A DNA stretch of 64,000 nt from Entoloma clypeatum (GCA_963565915.1 OY751486.1:1-64000), one strand, 5' to 3'; positions 22,973-35,277 are shown, numbered from the stretch's first letter. Notes: generated by a model from the letters alone, not told the origin. A program made the numbers and translations.

Positions 22973-25608
22973 TCAAGGCACCATGCCTATAGGAAATGCC
23001 TGTTGGTCGGCTAACAGGAAGCCCATCTCATCGTTGGCTGCATCAAAATCGACGATCGCTTGAAGCATATGTTAGCGAAAGATGTCAGTATATACAGTCG
23101 GTCAACTACCTGGGTCGGCAATTGTTTCAACATCAAATTCGCCGCCTGTCCAGCTCAATGTCGTCGGCTTCGTGGATGCCGCTCCATCATACAAATCCTT
23201 GAGGGCTTGCGGGGTTGCAAGGCTGTTGGCCATGACTTTCTTCATTGCCGCTAACGTACAGCTTTTAGAAAGCTGATGATCCTTGATATCCTCATCCAAC
23301 GCCTTCCTCTTGTACTCCAACAGTGCGCGTGCTTGATGTACAAGGTATGGCCAGTAGAACTCTGTTTGGTAATCCACTGGAGTGCCATCTCGTACCAGCT
23401 GGTAATGCCTGAAGATCCACTGCCGGAGTATACGTGCACGTTTCCTTGCAAACATCATATACCTTCTCTCAAGGTTGTCGCAGCCATTGTAACTCCACAA
23501 GCTGAGGGCGTTAGCCAGTTCCATAAGGCAAAATAAGGAACTGATATCTAACAGGCCTTCGAACGTCATGAGGTCTGGTAGATGGTGCCTTGGAGAATGC
23601 TGGGTCATGACTGATATGGTATGCTTTGAGCTGAAAAGATAGCATCAGATGATAGACTCACTGTCGTCCACCTCCATGTTATTGTCATCATCAGACGACT
23701 CAGAATCTTCAGATTCCTCTTCGATCCTCCCGTCGGCCCCCATGAACTCGACCTGATAAAACGCAACCATGCGTGCAAGGAGCCTGAACGCCGCTTTTGA
23801 ATGCTCCGCATTGGTCACAAGAGAACCTGTGATAAATGAATGCATTATGCCGTAGCATGTGTCACGAAGAGTAGATGTTGCATAATAATGGCCCCCAAGG
23901 CAGACCGAATGTTCAGCAGTGAAGACGACATGTGGCGTGTTTGGACGCATGACGCTGGAACAAGCAAGTTAAGTCAAACCCAAGCACATGTTGATAAACC
24001 ACATCTTACAGCGTTGTTCCTGGCCTCAGCACAAGGGCAATCCATTTGAATACTTCATGGTTCGTCTTGGTCACCTTGAACGGTGCGAGGAAGAGGTCCG
24101 TTTCAGCAAAGGCACTGTAGTCTTTGCCATCCTTCGGAACAGCGATCATCCATATTTTGACTCCTGACTGGGGGGTCACAAATGTCCCAAATCCTTCACA
24201 GTCACAATGGACCCTGTGATAAGCCCCTGCTGTTGCACAAAGACCCCACCGAATGCTGGAAACCGGGGGATTATCATGACAAAATTCTGTGTTGTGAACC
24301 TGTTGCCATGCAACCATGTCGGTCATGAAGGTCATGGGACTGTCAGTGAACGTGCGGGGAAAATCAAGCCCATTGAGCGCTTTGCCATCTGGGATGCTAG
24401 CCGCCTTCAAAAAGTCTTTGAGCGTTCCAGACTTGTGACGCCCCCTCCCATCTTGTAGGTTCTCTTTGATGGATAAATCTGAAATGTATGATATCAATCC
24501 CTTATATAAAATTTGGACCACTTGGCATGAACGTACCATGTATTGTAATTCTCTTCTGCATACTGGCCAACTGCCGCAAAGCGTCTGAGTCGAAGTTCTG
24601 GGCCTGTGCGTTTTCATCAATAATCAGGAGATGATGGCTCCTCAATGTCGCAAGAATATCGTTGGTGCCCCGTGATTTGTACTGCTCAAGAGACATGACA
24701 TCGACGCGTGGGTGTTGCCCCGAAACATCGCACACATCATACATTTTCCTGAAAAAATCGTGGTCTGTTGCAAACTTAGGGCAAAGTAAATGAATGTCGT
24801 ATAGGATGATATATGAATTGCTCACATGGAATGCAGGCCTCCATTCGTATGCTTCTTCGGTGCCAGGAAGCATGAACCTTGCGACAAAGTCGCTAGATAT
24901 TCTCTGTGGAATTATCCGGTTTAATATAATGCTAAAAATTATATAAAATATTACCTTGGATGAATTCTTCACCTTTACAGGTGGGACGCTTAGGACAGGA
25001 AGAACCTGGTCATTGCTGTATTAGAATAAGCGTAACTGATCGTTGGGATGCTCACATATTCGTCTTCCAGATGCTTGATGACACAGTCCATCATTGATGG
25101 AAAAGTATAAAGCGATCTTGGAGCTGCCTCTGACACCCGTCGCCTCGCTGGTCGGTTTCGAGGGAGTTGGGAAGTGGAAGGGCCAGCTGATGGAGGGGGG
25201 GGCAGGATCGCACGAGACCTCTTTGAACGGCGCAATCTGGAATCAACCTCTTCTGCATCTGAAGTCGAGGCGTGATCCTCCTGTCGACGCTTTGATTGCT
25301 TTCGTGGGGTGTTCTCATCTGGGCCGGGTGACGGTGGGGGCGGTTTTGACGGTGACCTTCCTTCATTGTGTGTCTCTTCTTGAGCTTCTATCAGGTGTGC
25401 AAGATGAAAATCTATAAGATGCACAGCATACCGTCACCCCCATCACCATCTGTGGGTCGAGATGTCTGTCTACATGAGGTTATGCCACCATCTACAGCTC
25501 TTCCCTTTCCTTTGTTGCCTCCAGATGTGTCTGTTGATCATGCAATCCGTTGAGCAGTGCTTGTTTGAGAGTAGATAAGCTATAACGCACTCCCAACCGC
25601 CGCATCAT
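22973..25608 (-). CDS. JmjC-domain protein
   Basis: Multi-exon gene of roughly 650 aa. It begins at ATG 25608 (MMRRLGVRYSL) with a basic, helical N-terminus and a Pro/Ser/Arg-rich linker (25424-25090), then a region with RFMLPGTEEAYEWRPAFHV. The JmjC domain is clear: GAYHRVHCDCEGFGTFV carries the H-x-D pair that binds Fe(II), GVKIW carries the likely 2-oxoglutarate-contacting lysine, and LRPGTT followed by MRPNTPHVVFT carries the distal histidine. A C-terminal helical region follows, ending FPIGMVP and stop at 22973. All metal ligands are present, so hydroxylase/demethylase chemistry is possible; the substrate is unknown. An acidic SEDSESSDDDNN segment sits near 23680. The first exon overlaps the end of the next gene model by about 29 nt. 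Confidence 0.78.
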
Positions 25609-27212
25609 GGGGTGCTTGGCTTGACGACTGACCCTCTGCAACCCCTGACGGCAACGACGACCCGACCGTTGTAAGATCTACAGTTTATATTATATTACAT
25701 TAAAGGAAATTAACAGTCAACAGATGAGACTCTCATACCAAGCGTCTGCTCAGATGGCCCGTCGTGTTCTTGCTGCTCATGCTGAATATGATTACCCTCT
25801 TGTGGCAGGATGGAAGTGTTGTCTGTGTAGAATATCAATCAATCAAAAGGGGTCTGCCCACATTGCAACATACTTAGGATGAACCATTCAAGCTCGTTAC
25901 GCGGTGCTCCATCCAGAAAAGGCAAGATGAGTTTCAACGTTTCGATCGTTTCTGCAAGGAGGTCAATATTTGTATCTTGACTTGTCTTCCAAATCAATAT
26001 CCAGAGTAGGCGCTCGGCTATGCGCAGACTTTCTGGCTTGTTGAAACCTAGTCCCTGCCAAATCTGCATATCGAATTTAAATTATACCCAGTGTAACGAT
26101 TGTTAAGGAAAACAACTACGAACTGCGAAAAGTGCATTGAGTGGAAAGCGCCTTGTGGCTATTTGTGATGACAGGAGAAGAACAATAGGCGAACAGGAGA
26201 GTGCAAGCAAAAGTGGATAGCGAAGTTCTGGGAGGTTGGGCCTAGAATCATTCCACACACTTTGTACATCTGCGCGAGATTTGGGGTCTCCTGTCATCTT
26301 CTCCTGAAGTATAGATTCCAGCATCTCGGATGATCCAGGAAGATCGGTGTTACCCTTGGATTTATTTTTTTTGTGACGAGCAACAAAACACGATCATACT
26401 AATCAACTCACCTCAAGAAGATAGCGCAAATGGAAAGCAGCCTTGCGGATATGGGACAGGATCATCTGCCCGGCGACCTTTCTCTCCGTCCGACATATTT
26501 GTGTGTATTGGTCGACCATATTTATGTTTGTCGTGGGAGTAGGTGGCATGTTTTGAAGTTGCTTGAGTGCGTGGGGGATGATATTGCCCCACTGCCGTAG
26601 TTTCTATATTTGTTTGGTGGGTCAGATTATTAAGGGAAATGCTGACGGGCTCACTGGGTATGCCTTAACAACGTCAACCTTTGTATCTGGGTTAGAAGCG
26701 CCAAGCGCCCCGGAATCTTGGGCACGGTCGCCTTTGATCCAGTTTCCAATGTCGATCGCACAAAATGTGAAGAATTTTTGTGCGGCGTCGTTTGATAAAG
26801 AATCGGTGGCGCCCGATTCACGAAAGTACTCTTCCAGACTCTGACGTTGCTGCGATACATACGTTCCACCATACTCCTGCTCCATTGCTTCCATTAAAAG
26901 CTTTGATAGAATATGTCAGTCGATATGTATGGGAAAATATGGGGATGCGACCGACGCGCACCTTCAACTCATTATTGGGAGCAGCGTTCGTCTTCTCCCA
27001 ATTGTCTTCGCTATACAAGGTCGACATCCAGGGAAGTTGTACGAAACGACTAGCAATCCTAATACACATATGGTTTGAATCGTTGTTACGCCGTAGTAAC
27101 TCCGAGAGAATAATCACCGGATGGCGGACTTATTCTGGAAGGGCGATAGAGTGAGCGTATAATTCATACAATGAATGAGAGCGATACCTACCACTACGTT
27201 AACGAATGACAT
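25580..27212 (-). CDS. Uncharacterised multi-exon protein
   Basis: Starts at ATG 27212 (MSFVNVV), spliced into SELLRRNNDSNHMCIRIASRFVQ, and continues through about eight exons separated by 50-60 nt introns. Segments visible in order: LPWMSTLYSEDNWEKTN, EYGGTYVSQQRQSLEEYF, a segment with FFTFCAIDIGNWIKGD, a helical stretch with RKVAGQMILSHIRK, an LLLALSCSPIVLLLSSQIA hydrophobic segment, and ESLRIAERLLWILIWKT. The end, an acidic Gln/Ser-rich tail, stops at 25580. No domain is recognised. The intact frame through many introns suggests it is a real gene. A perfect 38-bp palindrome lies 230 bp upstream of its ATG. Confidence 0.55.
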
Positions 27213-27441
27213 GGTTCAATATTGAATCAAGGTATCTTATTGTAACACAGTTAGTTGTATTGCAATAGCTGAATCAAAAACTATAATGAACAACTGACTA
27301 TGTGTTTCAAAAGATTATAGATAGAGTGTTGAAAATATATATAGCGTCGATGCAGAAAGTTGAACGAGAGAGAAAGCGGGCTAATTCAAACTCCGATGTA
27401 TGTGAATGGGATTGGGGCGTCTGTAGGGCAGGCTGCCAAAG

Positions 27442-27479
27442 TGCACGTGCAACTATGAAATTTCATAGTTGCACGTGCA
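27442..27479. promoter_or_regulatory. Perfect 38-bp palindrome with two CACGTG boxes
   Basis: TGCACGTGCAACTATGAAA followed directly by its exact reverse complement. Each half contains CACGTG, the E-box bound by bHLH factors. It lies about 230 bp upstream of the ATG of the minus-strand gene ending at 27212. A half copy with an imperfect second half occurs at 39434-39469 upstream of another minus-strand gene. It could instead be the fused ends of a foldback transposon. Confidence 0.7.
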
Positions 27480-27569
27480 TTGTCTGGGATGTTAAAGTCG
27501 CAGCCAAACAATGACGTATGAAAAAGCAGTTTCTCTGCAGCAATAGAATCTAGAGGCTCCATCCGGATG

Positions 27570-28915
27570 TCAAGGCTCAGTCCCAGTCAAAAATCGCTCT
27601 GAGCCCATCCGAGAAATCTGACCAAATCCGAGCTGTGCCTTGATTTCAGATAAAATCTGAATTGTGTAACGGCTGCTGTCGGTCTAAGTCCGGAGATGGT
27701 GGGGATGAGCCTCAAAAGAGCGGGGGGGATCGTGCGTCGTTGCCTCCGAGATGAGTGAGCTAAAGAAACAGGAATCTACGGAAAAACTACTATCTACATG
27801 ACCGATCACATGACGCGAGGTCCAGCCAGAACTGCTCCCTCACAATTGGTCTGCGTTCCGTCCATCCGCCGACGTCATCTCTATCATCGACTCGGACATT
27901 CACAAGAAATGCAACCGCAAATTGTCCAATGAAGCTCTCCTCCGAGTCCCTTTCTCTTGGATCTGGCGATGTATTTCCCTTTTTTTCCCCTCGCAACTTG
28001 TGACTCGCGCCTACCCTGAAGTTCACGTAACCACATCCGTTGCAACTTCTCCAGGCGTCCTCGCCTGCTTTCTGTCCTCCCACCACTGTCCCCTTCTCCT
28101 TACCGTGCTCCCGCCACTTTCCCATCCCGTCCCTCCCCATTTTCTGGACCCGCTTCCACCACCATACATTACATGTCGTCCAAGGTGTCGTCGTATTAGG
28201 ATCTCCCACATGGTGTTGATCCTCGTGCTGCTTCAAACGTGGGTGTACAGCCAAGGTACTTAAATCGTAGTTATATATATGCTGCTTTATGCCTGTGTTT
28301 TGGATTCCCAGCAAACTACGTCGACTGAAGAAGGCTGGCAGGATGACTTTTCTCTCTATGCGACAAGCTCGACAATCCTTTCCCAGTGAGTCGGTCGTAT
28401 CACTAGACGTCCAAGGGAGTATGCTGACCACAAAGGGACCCTTTTCATTTTCCCAGTGTGCTATGCGACCCAACCATGTCATGGTCCATCGCGGACATGG
28501 AAAAACTTGTTTGACGCCGCAACGCCGGGGTGGTCTGTTGAAGGCGGGGGGCTTTGGAACTGACATACTTGTTTTGGTGTGGTTGTGGGGACCCTGTGGT
28601 TGCTGGGATGGGATAGTGGCTTGGTGCATTCAGAAGGGCTCAGAGGAAGTCGGATAGCGTCAGATGCACTGTATTCAAGGTCTAATAAAACATTTTCTTC
28701 ATTGCCAGACCCTTTCAGAACTTTTCGGATATGCTCAGGAGTGCTCGGAAATACTCAGATAGATGTCGGACCACCTCAGAACTTTCTCAGATAAGCTCAG
28801 ATTGTATCCGAGAAACGCCCTTTTCTGCGATGTGCCGAGCCCTTCTTAGAATCGGCCCATCGTAGAGATTCTCGGCTGGGCTCGGAGCCATTTTTGACCG
28901 GGGCTCAGTGCCTAT
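27570..28915. mobile_element. Possible TIR element of about 1.35 kb
   Basis: The left end (AAGGCTCAGTCCCAGTCAAA, continuing AAATCGCTCTGAGCCCATCC) and the reverse complement of the right end (AGGCACTGAGCCCCGGTCAA, continuing AAATGGCTCCGAGCCCAGCC) match over roughly 50 bp with about one quarter mismatches. Inside, 27733-27850 is a diverged copy of sequence in the inverted-repeat arms at about 33230-33345 and 43675-43770. A 279-codon minus-strand frame (27790-28629) has no recognisable transposase motif. No clear target duplication was identified. Confidence 0.4.
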
Positions 28916-29048
28916 GACGATGTTGTTATGATCATTGTAACGGCACGGGACCCCTTGAAACCGATTGACGCGCGTTTATCCGCAGGCTAGTGCTGGAGCT
29001 TCTTGGGAAATCATATGAGGTAGGGACCACCATAATAAGCAAGTAGCG

Positions 29049-29811
29049 ATGTATTACAAATTCAGCTGGGGCAAGCGTTGCGCCATACTCCTTCCCAACC
29101 ACGACCATCACTTTTCAGGCGATCGTGATTTGGAACCTTCAGCAGAGGACTGTGAGCACGGGGTGAACAAGAACTTGATGGTTTTGGGTTACCCATGTTT
29201 CAACCCAACTATGGAGGACGAGAGCGTGCGAGCCCTGATACCGATACATATTGTTCGGTCCTTCCCTCCCTCAAGGAGGTTCGGCCATTCCCCCGTGACT
29301 CGAGCGCCTGGAGAGACGCTGTGAGTGGACTTTTGGACACTCGAATTTGGTTTATTCATTTGTTACGTGGTTGCTCGCGAACTCTAGATACGTAATCTTA
29401 CAGTCGTTGAAACATTGAATCATGTTCCTTCACTTCCAAAGGAACTGGCGAACAGGTAAGGTACAAGATCAGCGACCACAACGTCGAAACCGAATCAACC
29501 CATACCTGGCATCACTGCGGTGGGTTGAATGCGTACTCCACGGGCTCAATGTAGATAGACACATTCCGTGGCCACAGTGGATCCGTAGTTAGTCCCTTCC
29601 ACGAACCGCCATAAGGGGGCCGAATGCACATCTTTCTCAGGGACGGTAAGTTTGTGGACAGGAGACGAAGAACCACCTTCGCATCTCGGGCTTTCGCCAA
29701 GTGATGACAAGGGCAGCCCAAGTGCATCAGGTTCTCATTGACACGTGCCGAAGGGTTGAATGGCAATTGGACCCCGGAGTTGAATGTGAAAGGTATGAGT
29801 AATGTCTCCAA
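29049..29811. pseudogene. Two facing fragments of one gene family
   Basis: The + strand frame at 29049-29324 and the - strand frame at 29811-29512 share a segment of the form VN(K/E)NLM-LG-PC, so the same ancestral coding piece occurs twice in opposite orientation within 750 bp. Both are short and unspliced fragments. The parent gene is not recognised; the position just before an F-box gene suggests an F-box/LRR relative but this is not shown. Confidence 0.35.
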
Positions 29812-29990
29812 CTTGCGGAGGGCGTGCGTCAGACGGATGATGTGGGTGATGCAAATTCGGTCCTGTTAAACCGAACACAGCCCGGAGCTAGATATCGTGT
29901 GACAATGATGAGCCAATGAGCAAATGTCAAAAGATGAACCGTTATTTATTTGGCTTCCGGACAGGTCGTCAGATCGTCCCTAAGACCACG

Positions 29991-31504
29991 ATGAGCGATT
30001 ACTTTGCATTGCCTGCTAGTACCGCTGGGATTCCACTCGAGATCATTCACAGCATATTGGATCACCACCGAGGGTATTCCCTGGTCTACCGAAGCTGTGC
30101 ACAGGTCTCCCAAGTCTTTTTTCACCTTTGCAACAGCTTTTTATACGAAAGGGTCGAGCTGCACCGTTTTCTTCGACCACGGGCTATTGGTCTGTTGAAC
30201 GAAGTTCTTTTGCGTCGAGGGAGTGTCGCCAGACTCATTCGAGAACTGTACATCTCGTTACCCACATGGGAGCGCTACGAGCAACAGCTCATATCCATCC
30301 TCCGTCTAATCACGGCGGCATCTAGCCTCAAGGTGTTTTCGCTCAATATGGAACAACAGCACCCCCTGGCCTCGCTGTCACGGCCGGTCCGAACGGCCTT
30401 TACAGACCTCCTGCAAATTGAGAGCCTCTGCCGCCTGACACTTGAGGATGTTGGTGTCCGAGGAGGTCTGATGGACCTCCTCCCACCCAACCTTCAACGA
30501 TTCAAGTTTGCTTCATCCTCCCCTTTGTATGAGGGCCATTGGGAAATGGATTGGGAATCAGATTCGGAGGAATCAGGTTCGGAGGAATCAGATTTGGAGG
30601 GCTCAGGCTGGGAACGTAAAGGTGTGGGAGTGAGAGCTACCCATGGGGTGATTTTCAGCTGACTGTGGGCATGTAGATCTGACCTGGAACAAAGATGAAG
30701 AAAACAAACTTGAGGGTGAAACGTCCCAGCATCCGCCGCCCAGAATACAGCCCAGGATCCAGCCCACCGTTTTAGAGTTGGATGGGGCCACATCCTTCGG
30801 ATTTGCCCATCTCATCTCTAACTGTAACAGACTTCTCACTTTTGCCAGCTTACGTGTCCTGGTCATCACGGGTGAGGCGTGGCAAGATTGGGTGAACACA
30901 ATTATGGAGTGCGCTGGCTTGACGACGGAGTGCCTCGTATGGAGTGGTTTGCACATCGATGACGATGACCGTAAGAAGACATATTCTTCATGCTGGTTAC
31001 AGCCAATCTGATCTAGATGTAGTCATGGAGGACTGGATGACAGAACATGAAGCTTTTCTGACTTCTCCAACGCTCGAAATGGGGTCCTTCCAGGGATTGC
31101 GGTCTCTGACATTTGACTATGGCCCACGTATGACGATGGCTCTTCTGCAACTTGGCGGTTTTCCTCCAAACTTGGAAGAGGTTACTGTCTTATTTTCTTA
31201 TGACTTCTGGGCCAGGAGGTTCCTGTCTAAGGCAGATCTCCAAGCCACTTTGGAAATGCAGGTCAAGACAGATGACAATATATTCCAATCAATATATAGG
31301 CCACAAAATTACCCCAAGTTCCAGGCTTTTCGTTTTGTCATGGTGATGGATAGATGCAACGATGGGGACTGGCATTATTTCTCCTGCCAGTTACCAGAAC
31401 AGATGCCATTTCTGGTGTCCTCTGGGTTTCTGGAGGTGTCAGTCTACGAGTCTGGAGAGGTGGATGAGATTTTGGAGTCTTACATACTAAAGTACAGCCA
31501 GTAG
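29991..31504 (+). CDS. F-box protein
   Basis: Predicted 470-aa protein from exons 29991-30621, 30677-30970 and 31017-31504; phases agree and the total is a multiple of three. The start MSDYFALP leads into an F-box-like segment IPLEIIHSILDHH, then LVYRSCAQVSQVFFHL and ERVEL, the usual leucine/proline-rich helix pattern that binds Skp1. The rest has leucine-rich-like segments (LRLTLEDVGV-type, LPPNLQRFKF, FQGLRSLTFDYG, FPPNLEEVTVLF) consistent with substrate recognition in an SCF ubiquitin ligase. A short acidic Ser/Glu repeat ends exon 1. Such F-box proteins are highly expanded in Agaricomycetes and the target is unknown. Confidence 0.7.
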
Positions 31505-31639
31505 AACTGACAAACATGGGAATGTAGACTGCTTGCGTTCATAACAACATCATGTTATAATCGACACATCTGGCTGGTCCTGACCCATAGACCGGCTATC
31601 GCTTTCCTGAAATACGGTCGAGGAGCCCGACTGGACAGA

Positions 31640-32110
31640 GTCTGATAGGCCTTTTATCGCATTCTTCACTGACATCTTTCGAGACTTTCTGGAGCAAAAA
31701 GGTTCGACTGGTATGACCTGCCAGACGCTCGCCGTCAGGTAGGCAGATTCTTCCCTGCCTCGGGGCAGGTTAGGTCCATTGAGGCATCTATGAAGGCAGC
31801 GAGAAGTCCTGAGGGATGGCGATGGCGATGCAGACTGCGCGTGACAAAGGCCAGTTCGATCCCAACTGGGAGATTAGAGAAGGCACCAAGCTCCGTATCA
31901 GGAAAGATGCCCTGGCAGATCTCCCACAGGGGTAAACGCTTTCGTCCTTCAAACTTGCCATTGATCTGTACGTTCCTCTGCAATATTCCGCTGTTCATCC
32001 GATCGCGGATCAAGACGTTGATGCACCGGAAATTCCCGATTCGGAGCTAAAACTGCGACCTCGTGATCGATTTTTATTTTGCTGTGCCACATCATCATCA
32101 CAAGCCAAAC
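31640..32110 (+). pseudogene. 3' end fragment of an unrecognised gene
   Basis: Coding-like + strand segments in shifting frames: FDWYDLPDARRQVGRFFPA (about 31706), NWEIREGTKLRIRKDALADL (about 31865) and a tail with DVDAPEIPDSELKL (about 32013). The last segment is copied, inverted, at the outer edge of the right arm (44810-44848), showing that the duplicated block ends inside this gene relic. Confidence 0.4.
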
Positions 32111-33474
32111 CTTCGACTTCTGCGACTTCCTTTGAAGGAAGCCGTTCGGTGCGCGAGCCCGATGTCAGAGTCGACGGGCCCCACGTCCCCAGCGCGAGCG
32201 GGTGACGCCAAACACAGCATGTGCGGGGTGCTGGCGATGTAGAATAGTGTGGGTTTGTCTCCCCAACCTTCGACTTCTGCGACTTCCTTTGAAGGAAGCC
32301 GTTCGGTGCGCGAGCCCGATGTCAGAGTCGACGGGCCCCACGTCCCCAGCGCGAGCGGGTGACGCCAAACACAGCATGTGCGGGGTGCTGGCGATGCAGA
32401 ATAGCGCGGGTTTGTCTCCCCAACCTTCGACTTCGCACCGCCGACGGGCCCACATCCCCAGCAAATGCGGTTCTGTGAGGGGAGGGGATGCAGTGGCTGT
32501 GCACTAGGATTTTGTCTTGTCGATAATGACCTCAGTGCGGTGAAGTGGAGAGCTGGTGCCAGCCGCCCACCAGCCCACAGTGAGAGGGTCGCAGTGATGA
32601 AGAGCTGTTGCCAGCCGCTCAAACTGTGCCTGTTGTCAGTGTACTGCGATGATCTCCTGAGCCGTGTTACTTTGATGTTACCCATGTACATCTTGATCTG
32701 CATCTCATCTCCTGTCCAGCTTCAGTAGCCTCATGGCCTCCCAACTTTGTCTACAACATCTGCATGCAATGTGTGTCCTTCACTCACACCATTAACGACA
32801 ATGACCGTGGCAGATTCCCTGTTGTCTGTGCTCATTACTTCACCCGCCTCTGCACCACGTTAGCCTCGTCATATCATCACATGCCAATCTTCGACGTCTG
32901 CGACTTCCTTTTCAAGGAAGCTGTTCGGTGCGCGAGCCCGATGTCAGAGTCGACGGGCCCCACGTCCCCAGCGCGAGCGGGTGACGCCAAACACAGCATG
33001 TGCGGGGTGCTGGCGATGTAGAATAGTGTGGGTTTGTCTCCCCAACCTTCGACTTCTGTGGCTTCCTTTCAAGGGAACTGTTGGGTGCACGAGCCCGATG
33101 TCAGAGTCGAAGGCCCCCGCATTCCCAGCGCGAGCGGGCGACACCAAACACAACGTGTGTGGGGCGACTACTCCTGTTTGGCCTGTGTCTGAGCATTTGT
33201 GGACAGGCTGGTTGGGCCAGGAGGGGGTCGACTTTTTCAACCTGTGTCGGGGACTGGTTCTGGCTGAGCACACCATGTGATCTGTCATGTAGCGTTCGTA
33301 GATCCCTGTTTCTTTAGCTCACTCATCTGAGGGAACGACGCCCCATCTGACCCACCATCTCCGAACACCGCGCGACAGTCCTCGCCACACCTGCGTAGTG
33401 TTGCAGGATTGCACGTCGGGCGAACCCTAGGGCTTACGCGGGGCGTCTAAGGCGCGCTTAAGGCCATGTCAGCC
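32013..33474 (+). repeat. Left arm of a large inverted repeat
   Basis: Runs as the reverse complement of 43545-44848 with high identity. The outer edge is at AGACGTTGATGCACCGGAAA; the inner edge ends TTAAGGCCATGTCAGCC. It includes a tandem unit of about 159 bp (GAAGCCGTTCGGTGCGCGAG to CTTCGACTTCTGCG) with one more copy than the right arm, which explains the length difference. The arm contains no recognisable transposase. Open frames in both directions mirror those of the right arm. Confidence 0.9.
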
Positions 33475-33759
33475 AGTCAGACTGTAAGAAGAGCCCGAGG
33501 GCCCCCAACCGTTTTTTATTAGTTTTTGTAGTGTAGAGGTTTCCAGGCTATGTATGCTAAAGGCGGCAGGTAGACGGACAGGGTGCTCCGTGTGACAGTA
33601 AGGCCAAATGGCGACAGAGCTTGATTCCTAATGAGGGAAATCTTAGCTCAGATAGGTCTGGAAACTGTTGAGGGATGTGAGTGCAGGATGGTGAGACTGA
33701 GATCTTGGTAGGGATTGAGATTGGCACATTCAGGCAGATGGAGTATAGATGAATGGAAA

Positions 33760-35277
33760 CTATTTAGACCCCTCCATTTTCCTCTTCTTCCCTAGCCTGA
33801 CCTGCTGACCCTTCTCGGCATTGATGAACAGCGATCGAAGGGCATCAGTGGCAGGAAATTCATGGGCCCACACCCAGGGTGCAATGGACCCTTGAGGAGC
33901 CTTGAAGTGGTCGTTGTCCACCAAAGGCACCCAACCCGACTTCCACCCACAGCCTGCGCAAACCAAACGCACCTTTCCGCGTTCTGTCTGGGGGCAGAGA
34001 TTGAATGCATTCTCATGCCCAGGGCATTGTGGTGTGGGGCAGGCCTGGAATTGGTAGCCAAACGCGCGGGCTTCGGTGTGCCTTGCGAATGCCTTCCTCT
34101 GCACCTTCCACTCACCATTTTCATTCTTCTCTTTGTATATGATGAGGACGTTGTTTCCATCCAGGACTGACTGGCTTTCCGCGAGGACAAGTGAGACATC
34201 CTTGTAGATGTCCTGAATGCCCATGAAGGCAACCCTCTGTGTGAGTGCCGAGACGAACGGCTGAACCCCCTCCACTAAGGTTTCCTCACCCGAAAACCCC
34301 ACAAAAAGGTCGATCTCATCACTGTCAATTGTTAGTGCTAGAGAGAATGGAGGTGGTGGGAGAGTACCTCATGACCAGCTTTGAGATGCCCTCAAACTGG
34401 TCCCTCTGTCTAACGGCGGGCCCGCAGGAAATCAGGATCACAACCCGGACCCCACCCCGGTTCTTCGCTAACAGAGAGGACCAGACCCGCCCACCCCCAG
34501 CGATCGTCTCTAGACGCTGATCCCGACGTGCATCCTCAGCAGCCGCCCCCATCGCCCTCATCACCTCCTTTCCAATGTAAATCCTGAGGAGGTCCCCAAG
34601 ATCTAAAGTCTCCTGAGCACCGCCCAAGCCACCTGTTGATTGAAGGAGGCCGCTCCAGGAGTTGCTGTGGGTATCGATGGCAATGATGCAGTTGGGTGGG
34701 AGACCTTCGCCCCGAGTTCTGGCAATGAAGCTCAGGTCCTTCGCCTCATGGGCCAGTCGCATTGTCTTCGCCCTTGTTGTACTCATTTCAATCTCATTAG
34801 AGATCAAGTTCTGTTGCATTGCTGGGTTAGATATTCCTGGGTGTTGGGGGACAGGAGACGCACCTCCTTGGCATCCCGGTACGAGTATGCCATGACCTCC
34901 TTGAGGATCGTAAGCGCATGTTTATCCAGGCCAAGAAGTGTCACCCTCTGCAGAAGGAGCGGCCATGCCACTGGTGTCTGGTGCCGTCTGCCGAAGCCAG
35001 AAATCCGGTAGGGGATGCGTTGAGGCTGGGGACCAGCTAGCAGGCAGGGGTGGCATTTGAATTCTGCAGGCTTCTGGAGAGTGCCGTACGCAATACACCC
35101 CGTCTCCCCATGGCCCTCCTGTAGGCACACTGCGGCCCCACAGCCCCTGCAAAAGACCAGGCCGGAGGAAGGCGACTTGCAGAAACTGCAGTGGACGTGC
35201 CTCATCCCCTTTGCGAGCGCCAGGTAGTCCACCTCGATCCTGCCTGGCATAGGATCGTCCAGTGTGAGATCGACCAT
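33760..35277 (-). CDS. Zinc-finger protein with possible caspase/CHAT-like core
   Basis: Predicted 472-aa protein from exons 35277-34864, 34810-34368 and 34321-33760 (introns of 53 and 46 nt; phases consistent). Residues about 30-75 form a cysteine-rich finger: C-x2-C, FCRGCG, C, TGC and later C-x2-C. The middle has CIIAIDTHSNSWSG (His about residue 185), a GGRVW segment and VVILISCGPAV (Cys about residue 267), followed by LFVGFSGEETL. A hydrophobic strand ending in His-x(n)-Gly, then a strand ending in Ser-Cys-Gly, is how caspase-like and CHAT peptidases place their catalytic His and Cys; this is an inference, not a confirmed match. The C-terminus has another C-x4-C, C and CAGCGW zinc-like cluster. 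Its start codon faces that of the gene at 35326 across only 48 bp. Confidence 0.65.

Noticed and set aside
27790..28629. 279-codon minus-strand frame as a transposase
   Set aside because: No catalytic motif or zinc finger; it crosses repeat-derived sequence shared with the inverted-repeat arms.
32098..33288. Open frames of 99-201 codons in the inverted-repeat arms
   Set aside because: Mirror copies exist in both arms and in the tandem 159-bp unit; composition is repeat-like and frames exist on both strands.
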